DNA from: Subdoligranulum variabile
Lineage (GTDB): Bacteria > Bacillota > Clostridia > Oscillospirales > Ruminococcaceae
Assembly: GCF_025152575.1 (NCBI RefSeq)
Contig: NZ_CP102293.1
Span: 1,426,001 to 1,490,000, forward strand
DNA: 64,000 bases
Direction of reading: 5' to 3'
The notes under the pieces: generated by a model
Seen by the model: the letters and a program-made list of their open reading frames with translations, nothing else
What the model was told of the DNA's origin: nothing
Database searches by the model: none
Position numbers and translations under genes: made by a program
Part shown: positions 8,696 to 16,112 of the stretch, piece by piece
How the letters are laid out: each line of letters opens with the position of its first letter
Numbering within the stretch: position 1 is the first letter of the stretch

Positions 8696-9871
8696 ATGAA
8701 CCCCTATATCCAAGAAGCCAAACAACAATTTGTTTCGGTGTACAACCGTTATCCCATTGTACTTGACCACGGAGATGGTATGTACCTGTACGATACCGAA
8801 GGGAAAAAGTATCTTGATTTTGGTTCCGGTATCGGCGTATGTGGATTAGGATATCACGACCCGCAATATACCCGTATGCTGCATGAACAGATTGAAAAAC
8901 TGCTGCACACCTCCAATCTGTTTTACAATGTTCCGGCAATTGAAGCGGCCAAACTGTTCAATCAGGCTGCCGGCATGGAGCAGGTATTCTTTACAAACTC
9001 GGGTACGGAAGCGATCGAGGGTGCCATCAAAATCGCCAAAAAATACTTTTACGATCGGCACCATACCAATTGCGGCGAAATTATCGCCATGAAAAAGTCC
9101 TTTCACGGGCGCTCAATGGGTGCTCTTTCTCTTACGGGCAAGGAAGCCTATCAGACACCTTTTGGTCCGATGATTCCCCATATTCGATTTGCAGAGTTTA
9201 ACAATCTGGATAGTGTCCGTGCACTGATCACGGAAAACACCTGCGCGATCTGCCTGGAAACCGTACAGGGTGAGGGGGGCATCTATCCTGCCACGGATAC
9301 CTTTATACAAGGCATTCGGAAACTGTGTGATGAGCATGAAATCCTGATGATTTCCGATGAAATTCAATGCGGAATGGGACGCAGCGGGAAAATGTTTGCC
9401 TATCAAAATTACAGCGTTCTTCCTGACATTGTTGTTTCGGCAAAGGCTCTGGGGTGTGGTGTTCCGGTGGGTGCAATTGGAACACGCGGACCTGCAACAG
9501 GAGTTCTTGGCCCTGGTGATCACGGAACCACCTACGGTTCAAACCCGCTGGCAACCGCTGCCGTTGTAGCCGTCTTTACTCTGTACAAACAATACGGGAT
9601 TCTTTCGCACGTGACAAATTTAGCCGCCTATTTGGATCAGGCGCTGAAGGAACTTGCAGAAAAGAAAAGCATCATCAAAGAAATTCGCGGTCTGGGCTTG
9701 ATGAAAGGCATCGAACTGTCTGTCCCTGCCAAACCCTATATCGAAGCATTACAAAAAGAAGGAATCTTAGTAATTCCATCCGGCACGAATGTAATTCGTC
9801 TCCTCCCTCCTCTTATTTTGGAGGAAGAACACGTAAACATCTTGATTCAGGCGCTCTATTCGCTTTTCTGA
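8696..9871 (+). CDS. Class III PLP-dependent aminotransferase (acetylornithine/GABA type)
   Basis: 391-aa fold-type I aminotransferase. Readable landmarks are YLDFGSGIGVCGLGYHDP near the start, the PLP phosphate-binding NSGTEAIEGAIKIAK, SFHGRSMGALSLTG, ISDEIQCGMGRSGKMFA with the PLP-contacting Asp, and the Schiff-base lysine in VSAKALGCGVPVGAI. Length and motifs are those of ArgD and related omega-aminotransferases. No arginine genes are nearby, and the partner genes suggest a specialised amine substrate rather than housekeeping arginine synthesis. The ATG at 8696 follows GAGGAGGG within the end of the preceding gene. Confidence 0.88.
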   Translation: MNPYIQEAKQQFVSVYNRYPIVLDHGDGMYLYDTEGKKYLDFGSGIGVCGLGYHDPQYTRMLHEQIEKLLHTSNLFYNVPAIEAAKLFNQAAGMEQVFFTNSGTEAIEGAIKIAKKYFYDRHHTNCGEIIAMKKSFHGRSMGALSLTGKEAYQTPFGPMIPHIRFAEFNNLDSVRALITENTCAICLETVQGEGGIYPATDTFIQGIRKLCDEHEILMISDEIQCGMGRSGKMFAYQNYSVLPDIVVSAKALGCGVPVGAIGTRGPATGVLGPGDHGTTYGSNPLATAAVVAVFTLYKQYGILSHVTNLAAYLDQALKELAEKKSIIKEIRGLGLMKGIELSVPAKPYIEALQKEGILVIPSGTNVIRLLPPLILEEEHVNILIQALYSLF

Positions 9872-10405
9872 TTGCTGTCCTTTTTCGTGGAGAAGGATGC
9901 TTTGGGTTTTGTAATGTGACGTAATATCATTCGGTGCTGTAATTACATACGCAAACACATGGTGCTCATATAGAGCCGCGTTGTCAGAATTAAAGTTTAC
10001 GCCCTTCTCTTCCATGCTTTTCGAAAAAAGGAGCAGTGAATCTTAATAAGATTCACTTTTTTCTTAAAACAGATATGTATGAATCTTATTAAGATTCATA
10101 CGGGAGCACCTCTTTCCGGAAAAGTGAATCATAGCATGATTCACTCTCCCAGCCGGTTTTACCACCGACTGGGAAGGAAAAGGGGCCCAAAGGCCCCCAA
10201 CCTGCTGGCAGACGGTTTTGCTAGCATAGCGTTTGGATATCCAAACGCAAATTTTGGGGGCTCTCCCCAAACCCCTGTCTTCTGTTTCCAAACACATCGC
10301 CACAGCAATCGTACCTTGCAGTCCTCCCAGGCTGAGTCCTTACGGATAACATTTACTACTGTAACGGCAAAGGCAGCGTTATAAACCTTTATTTTTGCAA
10401 ATCAG
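9872..10405. other. Gene-free stretch holding three related palindromes
   Basis: No coding potential is seen. Three dyads share the core GTGAATC or TGAATCTTA: 10036-10056 (10-bp arms, 1-nt centre, followed by six Ts), 10077-10101 (12-bp arms, 1-nt centre) and 10123-10145 (10-bp arms, AGC centre). A fourth hairpin lies at 10147-10173. The first could act as an AU-rich terminator for the aminotransferase operon, though such a small centre is better suited to protein binding as DNA. Confidence 0.6.
10036..10145. repeat. Cluster of three palindromes with GAATCTTA core
   Basis: Perfect inverted repeats at 10036-10056, 10077-10101 and 10123-10145, two sharing the half-site TGAATCTTA and the third TGAATCAT. 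Centres are 43 and 45 bp apart, close to four helical turns each. This looks like an array of binding sites for a dimeric regulator or recombinase rather than three terminators. Confidence 0.6.
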
Positions 10406-10434
10406 TTGACTGACGGTCGGTGTACCGATATACT
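10406..10434 (+). promoter_or_regulatory. Promoter of the XRE/HipA-like pair with internal operator
   Basis: TTGACT (10406-10411) and TATACT (10429-10434) are 17 bp apart, a near-consensus sigma-A promoter. The dyad TCGGT-GT-ACCGA (10417-10428) fills the spacer, an expected place for autorepression by the XRE protein encoded immediately downstream. Confidence 0.7.
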
Positions 10435-10458
10435 GGATGATAGAAGGAGGAAAATCGT

Positions 10459-10917
10459 ATGGATCTGCAAGGCTATCTGGATAGCAAAAACATTACCAAA
10501 TATCGCTTGTCAAAAATCAGTGGTGTTCCCAAAACAACCATTATAGATATTTGCTCCGGTAAGAGTTCCTTGCAGAAATGTTCTGCCCGGACCGTGCAGC
10601 AGCTTGCAAAGGCATTGGGGTGCACCATGGAATTCATCCTGTCTTTGGATGCGGTGCAAGGCTATGACAGAGAAAGCGGTTTGCCGAAACGTAAGAACTA
10701 CCTTGAACGCGGTTTGCCTGCCTATCTTCAATCTTCCTTGGAAAATATGATCGCTTCCTGGAAACTTGTGGACAATGGAAAGAAGGATTACCATTGGGAT
10801 CTGAATTGGAGCGAACTGAATGCAGATATCAATTCGGCGGAGGTGGAACAGGAAATCTCTTCTGAACAGGCTTGGTATCTGCGTGAAAAGTATTTAAGGA
10901 TGAAACGAGGCGATTGA
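10459..10917 (+). CDS. XRE-family DNA-binding protein (HipB-like antitoxin candidate)
   Basis: 152-aa protein with a helix-turn-helix of the XRE type over residues 1-60 (NITKYRLSKISGVPKTTIIDICSGK, then ARTVQQLAKALG). The C-terminal 90 residues are charged and probably helical. The ATG follows GAAGGAGG. Three bases separate its stop from the HipA-like gene, so the pair is one operon arranged like hipBA, with the DNA-binding partner first. It is likely to repress the promoter through the dyad at 10417-10428 and to bind the kinase. Confidence 0.8.
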   Translation: MDLQGYLDSKNITKYRLSKISGVPKTTIIDICSGKSSLQKCSARTVQQLAKALGCTMEFILSLDAVQGYDRESGLPKRKNYLERGLPAYLQSSLENMIASWKLVDNGKKDYHWDLNWSELNADINSAEVEQEISSEQAWYLREKYLRMKRGD

Positions 10918-10920
10918 CCT

Positions 10921-11826
10921 GTGATTGATTTTACAAACCTTCCTGTACGGAACAAGACGTATGCAGGTGCAAATGGCAGCAAGATTTCCGTGCTATACAA
11001 CAACGAACTGTATATGTTAAAGTTTCCTGCTGCACCTTCCATCAATAAAAACATGAGCTATGCCAATGGGTGTATCTCAGAATATCTTGGTTCCCATATT
11101 TTTGCAATCGTCGGTATTCCCGTACAGGAAACATTACTGGGAACGTATACCAAAAACGGAAAAGAAAAAATTGTCGTTGCCTGTAAGGACTTTACCTCGG
11201 GCGGCCTTGTATTGCAGGATTTTGCCTCCCTGAAAAATACGATTATCGACTCTGTCCACAACGGTTACGGCACAGAGCTCAGCGATATTATCAAGACCTT
11301 AGAAGAACAGCGCGCAATGGACCCCCAACAACTCAAGGACCGGTTCTGGGATATGTTTATTGTCGATGCCCTCATTGGCAACTGGGACAGACATAATGGT
11401 AACTGGGGATTTCTGTACGACAGCAGAACCGACGAAATATCGCTTGCGCCGGTTTACGACTGTGGAAGCTGTCTGTTTCCGCAAGCAGACGAAGAGATCA
11501 TGAAAAGAACATTGGAAGATCCTGCAGAGTTGGAATTACGAATCTTTGAAAGACCTCTTTCGGGTATCAAAGAAAACGGCCAGAAAATCCAATATTTCAA
11601 GTTCATTTCCTCCCTGAAAAATCCGGACTGCAACAAAGCCCTGAAGCGAATCGTTCCCAGAATCAATATGAACCAAATTTATGGTCTGATTGAAACGCCC
11701 CCGTTCCTATCGGAGCTGCAAAGGAATTTCTACAGAACCATGCTCCGTGCGAGAAAAGAACGAATCCTGGATTTTTCTCTCCAAAAACTTCGCAAACGGG
11801 AACGCCTTCGGGAGCAGAGTCGTTGA
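10921..11826 (+). CDS. HipA-like Ser/Thr kinase, short form
   Basis: 301-aa protein with the HipA C-lobe: the catalytic loop reads IGNWDRHNGNWGF (about residue 155) and the metal-binding motif APVYDCGSCL (about 178). The N-lobe is short and the protein is much smaller than E. coli HipA (440 aa), resembling the CtkA-like small HipA kinases. The translation start is a GTG. If active it would phosphorylate a cytoplasmic target and slow growth; the target cannot be read. It is partnered by the XRE gene upstream. No terminator is obvious directly after it. Confidence 0.8.
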   Translation: MIDFTNLPVRNKTYAGANGSKISVLYNNELYMLKFPAAPSINKNMSYANGCISEYLGSHIFAIVGIPVQETLLGTYTKNGKEKIVVACKDFTSGGLVLQDFASLKNTIIDSVHNGYGTELSDIIKTLEEQRAMDPQQLKDRFWDMFIVDALIGNWDRHNGNWGFLYDSRTDEISLAPVYDCGSCLFPQADEEIMKRTLEDPAELELRIFERPLSGIKENGQKIQYFKFISSLKNPDCNKALKRIVPRINMNQIYGLIETPPFLSELQRNFYRTMLRARKERILDFSLQKLRKRERLREQSR

Positions 11827-12346
11827 TTCATAGAAAAAGCCAAAATTTTGCGTAAAGCCAACGCAGAAAATTTCACATTTGGCGTGTATAGTAAAAAGTA
11901 CTTTCGGCACCTTGAAAATTGAATATTCAGCACGATCGGTACGTTCCAAGGAAAGAGAGCGAGAGATGTTGGCGCCAGGATGGCCGCTATGGCCGGAGCG
12001 ATTCCACAACGATCCAAGGGAAATCTCATCAGCCACCGGGATTTTTCCGCCAGGACCTTTCCGGGGACATAATGATACGCAGGTTTCCCCACACGTCAGA
12101 TGGGGCTGCACGTTTCAGGTTGCAATCTTTAGACCTCCAACGGTGCAAGTGAACGGGCGGTGGCGCCCTGCCGGTCGTGTTCCTACAGTCCGGGGGCGAG
12201 CGGCAAACAGGACTGACACTTTTCTTTTATTTTGTATCAGCTTGCCTTTGCGAGCAGTTTTATAAAAGCGCGTTGCGCTGTATTTTTTATAACTTTTCAA
12301 AAGACACAGGGGGAAAGTGTACCCTTTTTTACTCTATCATACCTAC
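11827..12346. other. Gene-free stretch upstream of the RepA-like gene
   Basis: No frame carries recognisable protein features or a ribosome-binding site. The sequence probably belongs to the leader and control region of the mobile element encoded next. Confidence 0.35.
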
Positions 12347-12398
12347 AAAGCACCCGGTGCCTTTGACAGAAATGTCGAGGGCACCGGGTGCTTTTTTT
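12347..12398 (+). terminator. Leader terminator/attenuator before RepA-like gene
   Basis: A 12-bp perfect GC-rich stem (GCACCCGGTGCC at 12350-12361 with its complement at 12380-12391) is followed by seven Ts. It ends only 23 bp before the start codon of the next gene, so it either insulates the gene or controls it by attenuation, as is common for plasmid and element replication proteins. Confidence 0.75.
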
Positions 12399-12421
12399 GT
12401 TTTTCAAGAAAGGAAATGTCT

Positions 12422-13480
12422 ATGTCAAACGAACTCAAAACCTATACCCTCCAGGAACTCTACGCCCACCCTATGGAACCCATCTCCTGGCTGGCGGAAG
12501 GACTGCTGGCGCCCGGCTTGTACTTTCTGGGCGGCTCGCCCAAAGTGGGAAAAAGCTGGCTGGCGCTGCAGCTCTGCTTGGCGGTCTGCCGGGGGGAATC
12601 CTTTCTCGGGTTCCGTACCCGGAAAAGTGAGGTACTCTATCTGGCATTGGAGGACGGGCCGCGGCGGCTGCACGCCCGCGCTTTACGCCTGACCGAGGAA
12701 GCGCCCGCCGGTCTGCACCTTTGCGGCCATGCACCCATGATCGGGCAGGGGCTGGAGCAGCAGCTGGACCGGATGCTGGCCGAGCACCCGGGCATCCGGC
12801 TGGTCATTATTGACACGCTGCAAAAGGTACGGATGGTTGCCGGTGCCAACGCATCCTACGGCAACGATTATCAGGATGCTGCTGCACTGAAAGAACTGGC
12901 CGACCGCTGCAACGTCTGTCTGCTGGTCATTCACCATCTGCGTAAAATGCCGGATGAGGACCCTTTCAATCGGCTGTCCGGCACCAATGGCCTGACCGGA
13001 GCGGCTGACGGTACCATTATTCTCATCCGACAAAAGCGCCAGGAGGGAACGGCTCTGCTGACGGCTACCGGGCGGGATATCGAAGATGTGGAACTGACGC
13101 TTGAATTTTCCGACTGCTGCTGGAGCCGCAGCTGCTCGCCGGATGAGCTGCAGCTGATGTATCTTTTGCCGTCCATCCGGCAGTTACTTGCCGCCGGGGG
13201 ATTTCTCGGGTCCGCTACAGAGTTGGTGGAAAAGCTGGGGCAACAGAGCGCCTTGTGGGGACCGGCCCAGCTTTCCCGGTATCTTCAAAGCCACAAGGAC
13301 GCCTTGGCGGCGCAGGGAATTTTGCTGGACACAAAGCGCAGCAACCACAAACGGTTTCTGTCTCTTTGCCTGACAGAAAGTGACACGGGTGACGGCAATG
13401 ACGGTTGTGACAGTGGGGGCCAGGCACGGGATGTGCCGTCACAACCGTCATCACCGTCACTGACGTCACAGGCATCTTAA
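12422..13480 (+). CDS. RepA-like AAA ATPase of a mobile element (AAA_25)
   Basis: About 352 aa. The Walker A is GGSPKVGKSWLAL (about residue 36), the Walker B is LVIIDTLQKV (about residue 123), followed by a conserved LLVIHHLRKM. This is the RecA-fold hexameric ATPase family of plasmid RepA and element-borne primase partners. The C-terminal region looks like a winged-helix DNA-binding part. The ATG at 12422 follows AAGGAA; longer starts would run back through the leader terminator and are rejected. It is 16 bp upstream of the first integrase, consistent with an integrative element that can replicate or was derived from a plasmid. Confidence 0.8.
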   Translation: MSNELKTYTLQELYAHPMEPISWLAEGLLAPGLYFLGGSPKVGKSWLALQLCLAVCRGESFLGFRTRKSEVLYLALEDGPRRLHARALRLTEEAPAGLHLCGHAPMIGQGLEQQLDRMLAEHPGIRLVIIDTLQKVRMVAGANASYGNDYQDAAALKELADRCNVCLLVIHHLRKMPDEDPFNRLSGTNGLTGAADGTIILIRQKRQEGTALLTATGRDIEDVELTLEFSDCCWSRSCSPDELQLMYLLPSIRQLLAAGGFLGSATELVEKLGQQSALWGPAQLSRYLQSHKDALAAQGILLDTKRSNHKRFLSLCLTESDTGDGNDGCDSGGQARDVPSQPSSPSLTSQAS

Positions 13481-13496
13481 TAAAGGAGGAACAGAC

Positions 13497-14654
13497 ATGG
13501 CCTATATTCAACAACGCGGAGAAAGAAAGTATAAAATTACAGTTTGTAATGGCTACACCACAACGGGGAAAAAACGGATGCAGGCGCGCACCATTGATGT
13601 CCCCAAGGAGATTCCAAAACGCAGTATCAGGCAGTATGTCTATGCGGAGGCTGAGCGCCTGGAAAAACGATTCCGCACCGGCATCGACGAAAGTGAAAAC
13701 ACCAAGTTCGAGGCCTACGCGGAGCATTGGCTGGACAGGGCAGCCAAGCGATACAAAGCCAGTACGCTGGCCGGTTACCGAAAAATGCTGGAGCTGGCAT
13801 ACCCCTTCATTGGCGGTTTGCCGCTCTGCAAGATCCGGCCCATGGTCCTGGAGGGATTTGCAGAAGAACTGCGCAAGCGGCCGGGGCGGGGCGGCAAGCC
13901 TCTGAGCGAAAACACCGTACATAAATATCTGGATGCCGTTTCCGCCGTGCTGCAGGACGCAGCGAAAAATGACATCCTGCTCTATAATCCTGCCCATCGG
14001 GTGGAAAAGCCCCAGCAGCGCATTCCCCAGCAGTGGGAGATGCGAAAGCTCCTGCAGTGCCTTCTGCAGGAGCCGCTGCTCTATCGTGTATTCTATCTGA
14101 TGGCCCTCTCCACCGGTCTGCGCCGCGGTGAGCTGTGTGCCCTTCGGTGGTGTGATCTGCACGGCGGGAATCAGGTGAAGATCCAACATTCCCGCAGCAC
14201 GGTGGTAGGGCAGGGCGTGCTGGAAAGTGACACCAAGAACCACCGCACCCGCATCGTGGTCATGCCGCAGATCGTCTTCGACGATCTGGGAGAGCTGTTC
14301 ACTGAGCAGGCCCTGGAAAACAACGGGGCTGACTGGAACGGGTTGATTTTCCAGCGTAAGGGGAAGCCGATTCATCCTGACAGCTTCAGCCGTCACCTGC
14401 GGCATCTGTATGACCAGAACGGTTTTCCCGAGGAATACCACCTGCACACCATGCGGCATTTCTTTGCCACCTATCTGCTGGAACACGGAACCAGCAAGCA
14501 GGTAGCAGCCGACCTGCTGGGACACGCAGATACCGCCTTTCTGGAACGAACCTACTGCCATCCGCAGGATATCTGCAAAGAGGAGGCTGCCGGGTTGTTT
14601 GATTCTCTGCTGGCACCGGCAGAGGAAGAATACTACGACACTTTGCAAGACTAA
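13497..14654 (+). CDS. Tyrosine site-specific integrase (first of two)
   Basis: 385-aa phage/Tn916-like integrase. It has an N-terminal arm-binding segment, a SAM-like core-binding domain (about residues 65-165) and a catalytic domain with the first Arg in STGLRRGELCALRW, the HxxR box in HTMRHFFATYLLEHG, the second His in LLGHADTAFLERTY and the Tyr nucleophile in that last run. All catalytic residues are present, so it may be active. The ATG follows AAAGGAGG. A strong terminator follows directly. Its attachment site is not certain; the tRNA-Arg repeat at 35547 is one candidate. Confidence 0.9.
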   Translation: MAYIQQRGERKYKITVCNGYTTTGKKRMQARTIDVPKEIPKRSIRQYVYAEAERLEKRFRTGIDESENTKFEAYAEHWLDRAAKRYKASTLAGYRKMLELAYPFIGGLPLCKIRPMVLEGFAEELRKRPGRGGKPLSENTVHKYLDAVSAVLQDAAKNDILLYNPAHRVEKPQQRIPQQWEMRKLLQCLLQEPLLYRVFYLMALSTGLRRGELCALRWCDLHGGNQVKIQHSRSTVVGQGVLESDTKNHRTRIVVMPQIVFDDLGELFTEQALENNGADWNGLIFQRKGKPIHPDSFSRHLRHLYDQNGFPEEYHLHTMRHFFATYLLEHGTSKQVAADLLGHADTAFLERTYCHPQDICKEEAAGLFDSLLAPAEEEYYDTLQD

Positions 14655-14658
14655 CATT

Positions 14659-14685
14659 CCCCGGGCAATGCGCCCGGGGTTTTTG
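14659..14685 (+). terminator. Terminator of first integrase
   Basis: An 8-bp stem CCCCGGGC/GCCCGGGG with a 5-nt loop is followed by five Ts, starting 4 bp after the stop codon. Confidence 0.9.
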
Positions 14686-14703
14686 TTTGTCCGGCACACC
14701 CAC

Positions 14704-14737
14704 AGTGAGGATTTTCCCTTTCGGGAGAATCCTCACT
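14704..14737. repeat. Inverted repeat between the two integrase genes
   Basis: Arms AGTGAGGATT (14704-14713) and AATCCTCACT (14728-14737) are perfect, and the inner sequence can extend the stem. There is no T run. It may be an integrase or excisionase binding site or part of the promoter region of the second integrase. Confidence 0.5.
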
Positions 14738-14840
14738 ATTAGTTATGTTTGCAAACTTTTGGTGTTTTGCCCGGTTTGCACAAGTATCGTGGCCGTTCTT
14801 CGTTGGGTTTGGTGATAGCTTTGTATCGCAGAGGTTGGTA

Positions 14841-14866
14841 TCCTTTGTGTCAATACACACAAAGGA
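14841..14866 (+). promoter_or_regulatory. Hairpin covering the ribosome-binding site of the second integrase
   Basis: A 10-bp perfect stem (TCCTTTGTGT at 14841-14850 with ACACAAAGGA at 14857-14866, loop CAATAC) buries the AAAGGAG Shine-Dalgarno that serves the ATG at 14876. In RNA this would lower translation; as DNA it could also be an operator. Confidence 0.6.
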
Positions 14867-14875
14867 GTGGTCAAA

Positions 14876-16051
14876 ATGGCAAGCATCCGAAAACGAGGGC
14901 AAAACAGTTATCTCATCGTAGTATCCCGCGGCTACGATTACGAAGGGAATCGGCTGAAAGCCGCACAGAAAACGGTACACCCACCGAAAGATCTCACGCC
15001 CAGCCAGTGTAAAAAATGGCTGAACGAACAGGCAGTTCTGTTCGAGCGGGAAGTGCGGCACGACCCGCAGCCTGTGAACCATGCCATGACACTGGCAGCG
15101 TATACCGAACACTGGCTGCGGGATATCGCCCCAGACAAACTGGCAGCCAGCACCTATTCCCGTGACCAGCAGGATATCCGGCGCATCCTGCCTGCGCTGG
15201 GGCATTACAAACTGACCGACCTGCGCAAGGAAACCATCCGTGCCTTCTACGAGGCCATGCGCTCCGAGCCTAAACTGACGGATGGACAGCCGCTATCGGA
15301 ACGGTCCGTGGAGGGACTGCACAACACACTGTGCAGCATCTTGTCCGGTGCCGTGGATGAAGGCTACCTGACCCATAACCCGGCCTGGCGGGTGTACAAA
15401 CCCAAAGGCGTGCGCAAAGAGCGCCCGGTGGCCGACGAGGAAACGGTGCAGAAGATGATCGCCGCTCTGGAAACACAAAGCATGAAATATGAAGTGTACT
15501 TCAAACTGGTACTGGCCACAGGGATGCGCCGCGGCGAAGCCTGCGGATTACGCTGGTCTGATATTGACTGGAGGCACCGGACCATCCATGTGCAGCGGAC
15601 GGTGGTCAAACTCAGCGGACAAAAGATCTTTACCAAGGAGCCGAAAACCGCAAGCGGCAACCGGAGGGTGTACATCAGCAAAGAGATGTGCAAGCTGTTG
15701 AAAGCGTGGAAGCAGGAATGTGCTTGGCAGATGGAACAGGCAGAAGGGCAGACCCTGACGGAGGAAGATTACCTCTTCCGGCAGCCGAGCGGCGATCCCA
15801 TGGTCCCCACGACCTTTACCTTCCGTTTCAAGAAAATTCTCAAGGAAAACGGGTTGCCTCAAAACTTATCTGTCCACAGCCTGCGCCATACCAACGCCAG
15901 CCTGCTCATTGCCCAGGGCGTGGATGTCCGCACCGTTGCAGGACTGCTTGGTCACTCCCAGCCCAGTACCACACTGGATATCTATGCCCACGCCTTTGAT
16001 AAAACCAAGCGAGAGGCACAGGAGAAGCTGGGAAAGGTGATGAGGCTATGA
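14876..16051 (+). CDS. Tyrosine site-specific integrase (second of two)
   Basis: 391-aa integrase distinct from the first. The AP2-like N-terminal arm-binding domain (RKRGQNSYLIVVSRGYDYEGN) is followed by a core-binding domain from about residue 70. The catalytic domain has Arg in ATGMRRGEACGLRW, HSLRHTNASLLIAQG, GLLGHSQPSTTLDIYAH and the Tyr nucleophile in that run. It is the Tn916/phage type common in Firmicutes elements. The chosen ATG is at 14876; a GTG at 14867 overlaps the Shine-Dalgarno sequence and is less likely. It converges with the PTS operon across a shared terminator. Confidence 0.9.
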   Translation: MASIRKRGQNSYLIVVSRGYDYEGNRLKAAQKTVHPPKDLTPSQCKKWLNEQAVLFEREVRHDPQPVNHAMTLAAYTEHWLRDIAPDKLAASTYSRDQQDIRRILPALGHYKLTDLRKETIRAFYEAMRSEPKLTDGQPLSERSVEGLHNTLCSILSGAVDEGYLTHNPAWRVYKPKGVRKERPVADEETVQKMIAALETQSMKYEVYFKLVLATGMRRGEACGLRWSDIDWRHRTIHVQRTVVKLSGQKIFTKEPKTASGNRRVYISKEMCKLLKAWKQECAWQMEQAEGQTLTEEDYLFRQPSGDPMVPTTFTFRFKKILKENGLPQNLSVHSLRHTNASLLIAQGVDVRTVAGLLGHSQPSTTLDIYAHAFDKTKREAQEKLGKVMRL

Positions 16052-16063
16052 AAATACATAAAA

Positions 16064-16107
16064 TGCCCCAAGCGGAGCAACATTTTGCTCTGCTTGGGGC
16101 ACATTGT
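16064..16107. terminator. Bidirectional terminator between integrase and PTS operon
   Basis: A 17-bp stem (16064-16080 with 16085-16101, one G-U pair) has T-rich sequence on both sides, serving the integrase from the left and the PTS operon from the right. Confidence 0.85.
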
Positions 16108-16112
16108 TTTAT

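Noticed and set aside
12317..12421. Longer N-terminus for the RepA-like protein
   Set aside because: The extension would be translated through an intrinsic terminator and lacks a ribosome-binding site.
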